A DNA stretch of 64,000 nucleotides from contig JAFQCK010000098.1 of NCBI GenBank assembly GCA_017416465.1, positions 39,329-103,328 of the forward strand. The letters are read 5' to 3'. The notes beneath the pieces were generated by a model, which was not told the origin of the DNA, made no database searches, and saw only the letters and a list, made by a program, of their open reading frames with translations. The position numbers and the translations under genes are program-made. The DNA is from Lachnospiraceae bacterium. Lineage in GTDB: Bacteria > Bacillota > Clostridia > Lachnospirales > Lachnospiraceae. Within the stretch, counting starts at the first letter, position 1. Each line of letters opens with the position of its first letter. Positions 1 through 7,728 of this stretch are shown one piece after another.

Positions 1-917
1 TTAACTCCAACATAATCAGATAAAGTCTTTGCAAGTGGTATCTCGTTACATTTAGGATAATCAAATCCAACACTAAAGGTTTTATCAAGATTACTTCTTG
101 CAACAATGTAACTTGAATCAACACCACCTGATAAGAAGCCACCAACCTCAGTATCACTGATTTTATGGGCCTCTATCGAATCTTTCATAACATCATTAAC
201 TTTTTTTACAGCTTCATCAAATGTTATACTGTCATCCTCTTTAAATTCAGGCGAGTAATATCTCTTGACTTCATATTTACCATCTTTCCATAACAGATAA
301 TGCGCAGGCATAAGTCTGTAAATACCTTTATAAAATGTCTCTTCAAGTACAGAATACTGAAATGAGAGATAACTTTCCAATGCCTCAGGATTAAATAACT
401 TCTTGACTGTCGGAAATTTAAGAATCGACTTTATCTCAGAACCAAATACAAATTCATTATCAGTACGAGTATAAAATAATGGCTTAATTCCAAATATATC
501 TCTTGCAATAAGCATCTCTTTTTCAGCTCTGTTCCATATCGCAAACGCATACATTCCACGAAGCTTTTGCAATAAATCTATTCCATATTCCTCATATCCA
601 TGAACTAATACTTCCGTATCTGCGTCAGTCTTAAAAATATGTCCCTTTTCAACTAAATCAGCCTTAATCTCCTGATAGTTATAAATTTCTCCATTAAATG
701 TCACAACAATAGAACCATCTTCATTCTCCATAGGTTGTTTTCCATTTGTAATACCAATGATACTTAATCTTCTAAATCCAAGTCCAGCCATATCATCTAC
801 AAATACACCTTCATCATCAGGTCCTCTATGGATAATTGTATTCATCATCTCAGTCAAATTCTCTTTATACTGAGTTCCCATACCTTCTTTTGCAATATAT
901 CCGGTAAATCCACACAT
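1..917 (-). CDS. asnB: Asparagine synthetase (glutamine-hydrolysing), 3' part cut by window start
   Basis: Amidates aspartate to asparagine using ATP and glutamine. The start is ATG at 917 with a GGAG-type ribosome binding site about 10 bases upstream. After Met comes Cys2 (MCGFTGY), the N-terminal nucleophile of class II glutamine amidotransferases, exposed after Met removal. Further class II motifs are HRGPDDEG and FNGEIYNY. The synthetase half begins near residue 200, and the ATP pyrophosphatase loop SGGVDSS is visible near residue 265. About 305 codons lie in the window; the family is usually 500-620 residues, so the C-terminal part lies beyond position 1. No stop interrupts the frame. 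Confidence 0.93.
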   Translation of the reverse strand, partial: MCGFTGYIAKEGMGTQYKENLTEMMNTIIHRGPDDEGVFVDDMAGLGFRRLSIIGITNGKQPMENEDGSIVVTFNGEIYNYQEIKADLVEKGHIFKTDADTEVLVHGYEEYGIDLLQKLRGMYAFAIWNRAEKEMLIARDIFGIKPLFYTRTDNEFVFGSEIKSILKFPTVKKLFNPEALESYLSFQYSVLEETFYKGIYRLMPAHYLLWKDGKYEVKRYYSPEFKEDDSITFDEAVKKVNDVMKDSIEAHKISDTEVGGFLSGGVDSSYIVARSNLDKTFSVGFDYPKCNEIPLAKTLSDYVGV

Positions 918-942
918 TCTTAGTCACTCCATTCATTACTTA

Positions 943-1170
943 CTAATTATTTATAAGTTGTAACAGTTTAGCTCCCGATAATTTGCAAAGCAGTACCTCT
1001 GTTACGTAAAAATCTTTGAAAATCATATCATAAATATCATCTTCGTTCAACCTTCTTGATATTATGAATTGTACAATTCCTAATACATTTTCATAATCTT
1101 TTTTGAATTTCTTTTTATACTCATAATTGTATATATTTTTAAATAAATTATTAGTAACTATATATTTTAT
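943..1170 (-). pseudogene. Open frame without a good start just upstream of asnB, possible gene remnant
   Basis: This 76-codon frame runs from a TAA at 1171-1173 to a TAG at 943-945, about 26 bases before asnB. Its translation is protein-like, with RRLNEDDIYDMIFKDFYV followed by TEVLLCKLSGAKLLQLINN. There is no ATG in its first half. Possible starts are TTG at 1050 (35 aa) or ATG at 1026 (27 aa), neither with a well-spaced ribosome binding site. I do not recognise the family. It may be the tail of a decayed gene, a small leader protein, or chance. Apart from this frame, the 305-base gap between asnB and the next gene shows only AT-rich sequence. Confidence 0.3.
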
Positions 1171-1222
1171 TTATATTAATCATTACTTAATATATATAAA
1201 CATCTAAAAAAGAGGTATTAAT

Positions 1223-2143
1223 TTGAAAACATTTACCTTTAAAACTTTCATTTTTTTCATATTATTTGTTTTACTTATATTTCCTTCTACAAGTGCATAT
1301 GGTGTACGCGTTGGTATTGATATTTTATTACGTTCCTTAATTCCTGCACTTTTACCATTTCTATTATTTTCGAATTATTTATTATTATCTGACACTTCTT
1401 ATGTTGTTAGTGATTTTTTTTATCCAATTTTTCATAAACTGTTCAAGACCGGAAAAACAGGTTCTTATGCAATTTTAATGGGATTTCTCTGCGGATATCC
1501 GCTTGGTACAAAAATACTTTGCGACTTATTAAAAAAAGAATGTATCTCTAAAGAAGAAGCCAATTATCTTTTTAAATTTATTAACAATCCAAGCCCTGCT
1601 TTTTTACAGGGATATATTCTCACACAATTTAATCTTACATTTTATCAAAGATTTATTCTTATAGTTATTACATATATCCCTTCAATAATAATAGGAATAT
1701 TCTTATCATATGATTATAAACAGACATATTATTTTTCCGGTAAATCTAAGTATGAAATTCCTTTAAGTAAAGTTATTGACGATACTGTTTCAAATGCTTT
1801 TTTAACTCTTACAAAAATTGCAGGATATTTAATTTTATTCTCAATAATATCCGTTTTTATTCAAAGTATTACTATAATCCCCAAGTTTCCAAAATGCATT
1901 ATCTTATGTATTTTAGAAGTTACTTCAGGAACACATTTTTTGTCTTCCTTAACAATTCATAGTAGTATAAAATTGTTACTTGCAATAGCCTTTTCAATAT
2001 TTGGAGGATTATCAATAATTTTTCAAATCAATAGTGTTACATCGGACAATTCGCTTAATATTCTTGAACTAATGAAATATAAAATTATTTCTGTACTATT
2101 ATTTAGCTTACTATATTTATTATTATATCAATATATTTTTTAG
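1223..2143 (+). CDS. YlbJ-like sporulation integral membrane protein
   Basis: A 306-residue polytopic membrane protein with about eight hydrophobic segments. The motif GYPLGTKILCDLLKKE near residue 90 and the following NNPSPAFLQGYI resemble the YlbJ / nucleoside-recognition (Gate) family, in which YlbJ is needed for spore cortex formation in Bacillus. The B. subtilis protein is about 400 residues, so this version is short. The start is TTG at 1223, supported by AGAGGT at 1212-1217. It is the only + strand gene in the first 35 kb and converges on the coiled-coil gene at 2224. Assignment is by motif; a paralogous transporter-like role cannot be excluded. Confidence 0.7.
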   Translation: MKTFTFKTFIFFILFVLLIFPSTSAYGVRVGIDILLRSLIPALLPFLLFSNYLLLSDTSYVVSDFFYPIFHKLFKTGKTGSYAILMGFLCGYPLGTKILCDLLKKECISKEEANYLFKFINNPSPAFLQGYILTQFNLTFYQRFILIVITYIPSIIIGIFLSYDYKQTYYFSGKSKYEIPLSKVIDDTVSNAFLTLTKIAGYLILFSIISVFIQSITIIPKFPKCIILCILEVTSGTHFLSSLTIHSSIKLLLAIAFSIFGGLSIIFQINSVTSDNSLNILELMKYKIISVLLFSLLYLLLYQYIF

Positions 2144-2149
2144 TTAATC

Positions 2150-2198
2150 ATAAAAATAAAACAGCATTCCGACATCTAATTCCGACTGCCGAAATGCC
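2150..2198 (-). terminator. Hairpin terminator after the coiled-coil gene, in a convergent gap
   Basis: Arms at 2164-2171 and 2190-2197 pair (GCATTCCG with CGAAATGC, one mismatch). On the minus strand the hairpin is followed by a U-rich run read from 2163 down to 2150. It lies between two converging genes and may serve both. Confidence 0.6.
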
Positions 2199-2223
2199 AT
2201 TTAATCTTATTGTAGTTTAATAA

Positions 2224-2865
2224 TTAATCTAAATTAACTGTATAATCTTCATATTCTGTATCAGGATTACCTGCAAACTCTTCCTCGTACTGAACTTCCT
2301 TTTCACCATCATCTGTAGTTTCTGTAGTTTCCTGTGGATATAATTCATTTCTATTAGCCATAACAACCTCAAGACTTGTATTTAAAGATTTCATAAGACT
2401 TTCATACTTGAGTGTTACATTTTCCATTGTATGTGTAATAATATTCTCAAGATTTGCTAATACATCATCAGTATACTGCATAGCACCCATTCTAATCTCA
2501 TTAGCATCATTTACAGCGCTATCAAGTATTTGCTGTGCCTGAACACTAGCCTCGTCCACTGTCGCCTGTGCTGCTTCATATGCCTGTTGCATAATCTCGT
2601 GTTCAGATACAAGCTCTTCTGTTTCAATTCTGGCATTCTCTACCATCTCTTCTGCCTGTGCCTGTGCAGCATTAAGAATAGCATCTCTATTGCTGATAAT
2701 TCTCTGATACTTCTTTATTTCTTCCGGAGCTTTCATTCTTAATTCTGATATGTACTCTTCTATCTGCTGTTTATTCACAATAATATTATTCCCTGATAAT
2801 TTCTGTCTCTTACAATTATCAAGAAACTCCTCAATTTCAACAATTATCTGTTCATATTTACTCAT
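2224..2865 (-). CDS. Coiled-coil protein with acidic tail, DivIVA / ATP-synthase-b-like
   Basis: A 213-residue soluble protein, almost all helical. Residues 1-50 hold the start of the helix, and residues 60-150 are a long Ala/Glu/Gln-rich coiled coil (INSNRD-type heptads, AAQAQAEEMVENAR). A low-complexity acidic tail follows (TTETTDDGEKEVQYEEE). No catalytic motif is seen. Such proteins are often auto-annotated as ATPase or V-type ATP synthase subunit purely because of the coiled coil; DivIVA-like cell-pole or division scaffolds have the same look. It is the last gene of the rsmD-coaD block, about 105 bases after coaD. Function unknown. Confidence 0.75.
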   Translation of the reverse strand: MSKYEQIIVEIEEFLDNCKRQKLSGNNIIVNKQQIEEYISELRMKAPEEIKKYQRIISNRDAILNAAQAQAEEMVENARIETEELVSEHEIMQQAYEAAQATVDEASVQAQQILDSAVNDANEIRMGAMQYTDDVLANLENIITHTMENVTLKYESLMKSLNTSLEVVMANRNELYPQETTETTDDGEKEVQYEEEFAGNPDTEYEDYTVNLD

Positions 2866-2971
2866 AATTTACACCATTCCTTTCAATCACTTTAATACTT
2901 CAATAAGTATCAAACAAGCGAAATTTAATTCTATACTTTTTAAGTTTATATCTATAAAATCAACATATTAT

Positions 2972-3469
2972 CTATGATTTTTTCATACTTATAATTTTAT
3001 CTTCTATCTTTTTAACAACATATTCGGGAACAAAATGTTCAACGTTACCACCATATCTGGCTACCTCTTTCACAGTACTTGAACTTAAATACGCATACTC
3101 AAGGCTTGTTGTCAAGAATATTGTATCAATAGAATTATCCATAATTCTGTTAGTCTGAGCCATCTGTAACTCGTATTCAAAATCAGTAACAGCTCTTAAA
3201 CCTCTTATAATGATTGATGCACCTGCTTTTTTTGCATAATCTACTAAAAGACCACTAAAAGAATCAATCTTAACATTTTTAATATCTTTAGTGACTTCAC
3301 GTAACATATTAACACGTTCTTCAACAGAAAACAACGGTGATTTTGTACCATTATTTAAAACTGCTACAATAAGAACGTCAACCATTTTTGCCGAACGTTC
3401 AATTATATCTAAATGTCCTTTTGTTACCGGATCAAAACTTCCCGGATAAATTGCAATTTTCATATCCAT
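2972..3469 (-). CDS. coaD: Phosphopantetheine adenylyltransferase
   Basis: Transfers AMP from ATP to 4'-phosphopantetheine, the penultimate step of coenzyme A synthesis. The 165-residue length is normal. The nucleotidyltransferase signature [12 protein letters not shown] is at residues 8-19, with the substrate motif [12 protein letters not shown] near residue 90 and the C-terminal [14 protein letters not shown] near residue 130. The start ATG at 3469 directly abuts the rsmD stop codon, so the two are translationally linked. A second ATG at 3463 gives the common [12 protein letters not shown] start. The rsmD-coaD pair is a standard Firmicutes arrangement. Confidence 0.96.
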   Translation of the reverse strand: MDMKIAIYPGSFDPVTKGHLDIIERSAKMVDVLIVAVLNNGTKSPLFSVEERVNMLREVTKDIKNVKIDSFSGLLVDYAKKAGASIIIRGLRAVTDFEYELQMAQTNRIMDNSIDTIFLTTSLEYAYLSSSTVKEVARYGGNVEHFVPEYVVKKIEDKIISMKKS

Positions 3470-4024
3470 CTACACTTTCTGAACAAATATATGTTTGTTA
3501 GTTTTATATATTTTTTCTTTAATTATCTTATATCCAATTTCTCGTATATATGAAAAATCGGTTTCTTTCGAAGCTTCAACTATTATAAGACTATATTCAT
3601 CAATTATATCCGAATCCTTTAATCTAATCAAAACCTCTTTCTCATACTCATTATTATATGGTGGGTCAATAAAAACAACATCATATAAATTTCCTTTATT
3701 ACTTAAAAGAGAAATAGCACTTAAAACACTACTCTCAATCACCTGTGCCTTATTAACTAAATTAGTAAAATCAAGGTTATGCTTAATACATTTTACTGCT
3801 TCTTTATTATTATCAACAAAAGTCGCAAAACTTGCTCCTCTGCTTAGTGCTTCAATGCCAATAGCACCGCTTCCACTAAATAAATCAAGAAACCTACAAT
3901 CTGATACATCATTTTGAATTATATTGAATAAAGTTTCCTTAATTCTATCAGTTGTCGGTCTTGTATATAAACCATCAATTGTCTTTAACTTTATACTTTT
4001 TGCACTTCCTGCAATTACTCTCAT
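3470..4024 (-). CDS. rsmD: 16S rRNA (guanine(966)-N(2))-methyltransferase
   Basis: Methylates G966 of 16S rRNA in the 30S subunit using S-adenosylmethionine. The N-terminal MRVIAGSAKS, the TRPTTDRIKETLFN segment near residue 25, the SAM-binding motif FLDLFSGSGAIGIEALSRGA and the catalytic FIDPPYN motif are all present. I place the start at 4024 rather than 4036. MRVIAGSA is the usual N-terminus, and the TGAGG ribosome binding site overlaps the upstream ATG, eight bases before the chosen one. Stop and coaD start are adjacent. Confidence 0.94.
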   Translation of the reverse strand: MRVIAGSAKSIKLKTIDGLYTRPTTDRIKETLFNIIQNDVSDCRFLDLFSGSGAIGIEALSRGASFATFVDNNKEAVKCIKHNLDFTNLVNKAQVIESSVLSAISLLSNKGNLYDVVFIDPPYNNEYEKEVLIRLKDSDIIDEYSLIIVEASKETDFSYIREIGYKIIKEKIYKTNKHIFVQKV

Positions 4025-4066
4025 ATAATGCCTCATTTCTGAGCAATTTATAAAATCACTGAAAAT

Positions 4067-4095
4067 AGGATTGTCATCAAGTTCATGACAATCCT
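4067..4095 (-). terminator. Hairpin across the cheR stop codon
   Basis: Perfect 11-base arms AGGATTGTCAT (4067-4077) and ATGACAATCCT (4085-4095). On the minus strand the stem is followed by ATTTT only, so termination before rsmD may be partial. The cheR stop codon (4083-4085) lies in the hairpin. Confidence 0.5.
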
Positions 4096-4874
4096 TCAGT
4101 ACTATTTTTTTTATAGAAAAATGACTTAATCGACGAATAATTCAATTCCCTATAATTAATAATCTGCTCCGTACTTCCAACAAATAACACTCCATTTTTA
4201 TTTAGAGATTTATTAAAATTGGTATAAATACGATTTTTAGCTTCATCAGTAAAATAAATAACTACATTTCTACACAGAATCAAATCAAATGGTTCCGGAT
4301 ACACATCTTTCAACAAATCATGTCTTTGAAATGTCACACATTTCTTTATCTCATCTGAAATCTGGTAGCTTTTTTCCCCAAGTTTAGTAAAATATTTATC
4401 TTTATACTTCTTTGGAAGTCCTGCCAAACTCTTTTCGCCATATACTCCAACCTTTGCTTTCTCTATTATCTGAAGATCTAAATCTGTTGCTAAAATAGAA
4501 AACTCAGATGTTGGAAGGTAATCTTTAATTAACATAGCAAGAGAATACGGTTCATCCCCTGTTGAACAAGCCGCACTCCAAACTTTTAATTTACCCTTAG
4601 CATTTTTAATAAGATTTGGTAATATCTCTGACTCTAAAATTCTCCACTGTTCCGGATTCCTATAAAACTCAGAAACATTAATTGTTATATAACTCATAAA
4701 TTCTTCAAAGAGATTTTTATCATTTGTTATAGCTTCAATAAATTCTTCGTATCCCTTGAGTCTGTGTTTTTGAATAAGAGCGTCAATTCTACGCTTCATT
4801 TGACGCTCTTTATAACAATCTAAATCTACATGAGTTAATTTATAGACAGGCGCTTTGAATTGTTCGTAATCCAT
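4083..4874 (-). CDS. cheR: CheR-type chemoreceptor glutamate methyltransferase
   Basis: Methylates glutamates of methyl-accepting chemotaxis proteins with S-adenosylmethionine. The N-terminal CheR helical domain (DCYKERQMKRRIDALIQKH) is followed by TINVSEFYRNPEQW. The SAM-binding segment VWSAACSTGDEPYSLAML comes next, then the LCRNVVIYFTDE motif near residue 200. Length (263 aa) is typical. No other chemotaxis gene is near, so this is an isolated copy downstream of rpsA. The start ATG at 4874 has a GGAGG about 8 bases upstream. Confidence 0.93.
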   Translation of the reverse strand: MDYEQFKAPVYKLTHVDLDCYKERQMKRRIDALIQKHRLKGYEEFIEAITNDKNLFEEFMSYITINVSEFYRNPEQWRILESEILPNLIKNAKGKLKVWSAACSTGDEPYSLAMLIKDYLPTSEFSILATDLDLQIIEKAKVGVYGEKSLAGLPKKYKDKYFTKLGEKSYQISDEIKKCVTFQRHDLLKDVYPEPFDLILCRNVVIYFTDEAKNRIYTNFNKSLNKNGVLFVGSTEQIINYRELNYSSIKSFFYKKNSTEGLS

Positions 4875-4920
4875 AGTTGGCCTCCTTACAAATAATTCAT
4901 TATATTTTTCTTATGTGAAA

Positions 4921-6039
4921 TTATTCAGAAACTTCTCCTGTAGCTGTTTCTTCTGCTGCTTCTACAGTTTCCTCTTTAGCTAATTCAGGCTCTAAAACCT
5001 TCATGCTAAGACTAATCTTTTTCTCTTCTTCGTTGAAATCTACAACCATTGCTTCAATTTCCTGTCCAACCTTTAATGCATCAGCCGGCTTTTCAACTCT
5101 AGTTCTTGAAATCTGAGAAACATGAAGTAATGCATCGATACCCGGCTCAAGTTCAACAAATGCACCAAAATCAGTCATTCTTGCAACTTTACCTTTGACA
5201 ACTGTATCCTTCTGGTAATTAATTGCTGCTTTTAACCATGGGTTTGTATCATCAAATTTAAGACTAAGTGCAATCTTGTTACCATTAATTTCTTTAATAA
5301 GACATTTGATAACTGTTCCAGTCTTGAAATTCTTCTGTGGATTCTCAACTCTTCCCCATGACATCTCTGAAATGTGAAGTAATCCATCCATTCCACCTAA
5401 ATCAACGAAAGCACCAAAGTTAGTAACATTCTTAATTGTTCCTTCTACTATGTCACCTTCTTTAATTGACTCAAGTAATGCTTTTCTCTTTTCTTCTTTA
5501 GCTGCTGCTAAAAGCATCTTTCTGTTACCAATAATTCTTCTTCCCTTAGGATTGAATTCTGTAACAACAAATTCAACTTCCTGACCATTATATTTTGTAA
5601 GGTCTTTTTCAAATACATCCGAAACAAGACTAGCAGGAATAAAGATTCTTGTTTCATCAACAACAACACTTAATCCACCTGCTCTTACTTCAATAACTTT
5701 TGCCTTAAGAACTTCCTTATTATTGAAAGCTTCTTCAATTCTCTTGCTCCCTTTTTCAGCTGCAAGTCTCTTGTAAGATAAAACAACCTGACCTTCGCCA
5801 TCGTTAACCTTAACAACCTTAGCTTCCATCTTGTCGCCAACTGATACACATGTTGTTAAATCAACGCCCGGTGTGTTTGTGTATTCATTACGACTAATAA
5901 TACCATCTGCTTTGTAACCTATATTTAAGACGATTTCGTCCTCTTTAACGCTGATTACTGTGCCCTCAACGACTTCTCCTGTACTTATTTGTTTCATTCC
6001 CTGCTCTTCAAATAACTGTTCAAAACTTAATTCTGACAT
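4921..6039 (-). CDS. rpsA: 30S ribosomal protein S1 (four S1 domains)
   Basis: RNA-binding S1-domain protein of 372 residues with four repeats starting near residues 20, 105, 195 and 280. Examples of the motif are GTIKNVTNFGAFVDLGGMDGLLHISEMSWG and VARMTDFGAFVELEPGIDALLHVSQISR, read in shorter parts. This is the short Firmicutes-type S1. The ATG at 6039 lies inside the 3' end of ispH, giving a 20-base overlap in a different frame. A strong GAGGAGG about 10 bases upstream is encoded within ispH. The tail is acidic (EETVEAAEETATGEVSE). Confidence 0.93.
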   Translation of the reverse strand: MSELSFEQLFEEQGMKQISTGEVVEGTVISVKEDEIVLNIGYKADGIISRNEYTNTPGVDLTTCVSVGDKMEAKVVKVNDGEGQVVLSYKRLAAEKGSKRIEEAFNNKEVLKAKVIEVRAGGLSVVVDETRIFIPASLVSDVFEKDLTKYNGQEVEFVVTEFNPKGRRIIGNRKMLLAAAKEEKRKALLESIKEGDIVEGTIKNVTNFGAFVDLGGMDGLLHISEMSWGRVENPQKNFKTGTVIKCLIKEINGNKIALSLKFDDTNPWLKAAINYQKDTVVKGKVARMTDFGAFVELEPGIDALLHVSQISRTRVEKPADALKVGQEIEAMVVDFNEEEKKISLSMKVLEPELAKEETVEAAEETATGEVSE

Positions 6040-6886
6040 TAGTATGAACCTCCTCGATAATATTATTTGGGGTCGATGCCCCTGCTGTAATACCTACGTA
6101 ACTATCTGCCTTAATGTTTCTTAAGTCCAAATCATCTATTGTTTGTATATAGTAAGTATGATTACATTCATTTTTACAAATCTCATATAGCTTCTGTGTA
6201 TTAGAGCTATGCTTGCCACCAATTACTATCATCTCATCAACTTTTGAAGCAATTTCTTTAGCTTCTGCCTGTCTTTCATGAGTTGCATTGCAAATAGTGT
6301 CTAAAACATTTATATCATAACCCTTTTTAGAAATAATTTCAACTAAATATTTAAATTTATTGTAATTAAATGTCGTTTGAGAAACTATACATATAGATTT
6401 TCCACCATTATAATCAAAATTATTAGCCTCTTCCTCATTTCCAATTATTGTAGTATCATCACCTGACCAACCTTTAATCCCCTGAACTTCCGGATGATTA
6501 GCATTACCTATAATAACAATATGCTTACCATTATTCTTTTCAGTTTGAACTATTTTATGAATTTTTTTTACAAAAGGACATGTTGCATCTTCTAAAATAA
6601 GATTATTTTCTTCTATAATATCATACACTTCCTTAGTTGTTCCATGTGAACGTATTATAATAATGCCTTCTTCAATCTTTTTTAATTCATCAATAGTATT
6701 TACAACCTGAACACCTTTTTTCTCAAGATCTTTTACAACTTCTTCATTATGAATAATAGGACCGAAAGTATATATTTTTTTATTTTCCGAATTCTTTTCA
6801 ATCTGTTCATACACCTTATCTACAGCACGTTTTACTCCAAAACAAAATCCGGCACTTTTTGCAACTATTACTTCCAATTTTTCCAC
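6020..6886 (-). CDS. ispH: 4-hydroxy-3-methylbut-2-enyl diphosphate reductase
   Basis: Last enzyme of the MEP isoprenoid pathway, a [4Fe-4S] protein making IPP and DMAPP. The three cluster cysteines lie in AGFCFGVKRA (near residue 15), EDATCPFVKKIH (near 100) and LDTICNATHERQ (near 195). Other family motifs are RSHGTTKE and GITAGASTPN near the C-terminus. The start is GTG at 6886 with AGAGG five bases upstream. In many Clostridia IspH is fused to ribosomal protein S1. Here the two are separate but overlap by 20 bases, which suggests translational coupling. Confidence 0.95.
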   Translation of the reverse strand: MEKLEVIVAKSAGFCFGVKRAVDKVYEQIEKNSENKKIYTFGPIIHNEEVVKDLEKKGVQVVNTIDELKKIEEGIIIIRSHGTTKEVYDIIEENNLILEDATCPFVKKIHKIVQTEKNNGKHIVIIGNANHPEVQGIKGWSGDDTTIIGNEEEANNFDYNGGKSICIVSQTTFNYNKFKYLVEIISKKGYDINVLDTICNATHERQAEAKEIASKVDEMIVIGGKHSSNTQKLYEICKNECNHTYYIQTIDDLDLRNIKADSYVGITAGASTPNNIIEEVHTNVRIKF

Positions 6887-6909
6887 CTAACCTCTATTAT
6901 TATATTTTG

Positions 6910-7051
6910 TAATTGTTCAGAGCCAAGCAGATTTGAATAAAAAGTATGTTGAATGCTGGCATTCATAAATACTTTTTATTTCAAATCTATTTGGCGGATA
7001 CGCCACAGCGAGTAAACACAAAGTGTTTTCGAGCTTGGCTCTGAACTGTTA
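6910..7051. repeat. Branched palindromic repeat, family 1, copy A
   Basis: A 142-base non-coding element between cmk and ispH. Termini 6910-6928 and 7033-7051 form a 19-base inverted repeat with two mismatches (ending CTGAACTGTTA). Inside are three hairpins. The first is a long AT-rich stem (6929-6988), the second is GGCG-GATA-CGCC (6993-7004), and the third is an imperfect stem around GTGTTTTCGAGC (7008-7034). Its right end touches the cmk stop codon at 7052. Copy B has the same order of parts in the opposite orientation. Confidence 0.85.
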
Positions 7052-7717
7052 TTATATATTTTTTACCATCATTATTATCTTATCTACAACCTCTTCAATT
7101 GTCATATCCGAAGAATCTATTATAGTTGCCCCTTCTGCAACCATCAATGGCGCAACTTCTCTATGACTGTCTCTGTAGTCTCTGTCTTCAATATCTTTTT
7201 TGATATCTTCGATATTAACCTCATATCCTTTTTCAATCTGTTCTTTATACCTTCTCATTGCTCTTGTTTCAACTGACGCTGTAAGATATATTTTCAACTC
7301 AGCATTAGGTAATACGTTTGAACCTATATCTCTTCCATCCATAATCACACAATTCTCTTTAGCAATATTTCTTTGAAGTTCTAAAAGCTTTGCTCTTACT
7401 TCTTTATATACCGAAATAGAAGATGTCATCTTACTTACTTCTTCTGTTCTGATATATGCATTAACATTTTCATCATTCAAAATAACTCTTTGTTCACAAT
7501 CAACATACTTTATTGAAACATTTGCACTTTTAATAGCCTCAACTATACCTTCCTTATCATCTGCTTGTAAACCATTTCTCAAACAATGTAATGCTATAGC
7601 TCTATACATAGCACCTGTGTCTACATATATAAACTCTAATTTTTTAGCAGCTAATTTAGCTATCGTACTTTTTCCCGCTCCTGCAGGTCCATCAATTGCA
7701 ATATTAATATTTTTCAT
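7052..7717 (-). CDS. cmk: Cytidylate kinase
   Basis: Phosphorylates CMP and dCMP with ATP. The P-loop IDGPAGAGKSTIAK is at residues 6-19, the CMP-binding segment VDTGAMYRAIA follows near residue 32, and MDGRDIGSNVLP is near residue 130. Length 221 residues fits. The start is ATG at 7717: AAAGGGA lies five bases upstream, and the longer reading back to 7771 would run into the preceding flavoprotein gene. The stop codon abuts repeat A. Confidence 0.95.
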   Translation of the reverse strand: MKNINIAIDGPAGAGKSTIAKLAAKKLEFIYVDTGAMYRAIALHCLRNGLQADDKEGIVEAIKSANVSIKYVDCEQRVILNDENVNAYIRTEEVSKMTSSISVYKEVRAKLLELQRNIAKENCVIMDGRDIGSNVLPNAELKIYLTASVETRAMRRYKEQIEKGYEVNIEDIKKDIEDRDYRDSHREVAPLMVAEGATIIDSSDMTIEEVVDKIIMMVKNI

Positions 7718-7728
7718 AAAATCCCTTT

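Noticed and set aside
960-1006. GTAACAG...CTGTTAC inverted repeat upstream of asnB that looks like a small repeat copy
   Set aside because: Only seven bases pair, the conserved GCCC and CGAAAA parts are missing, and it lies within the open frame at 943-1170.
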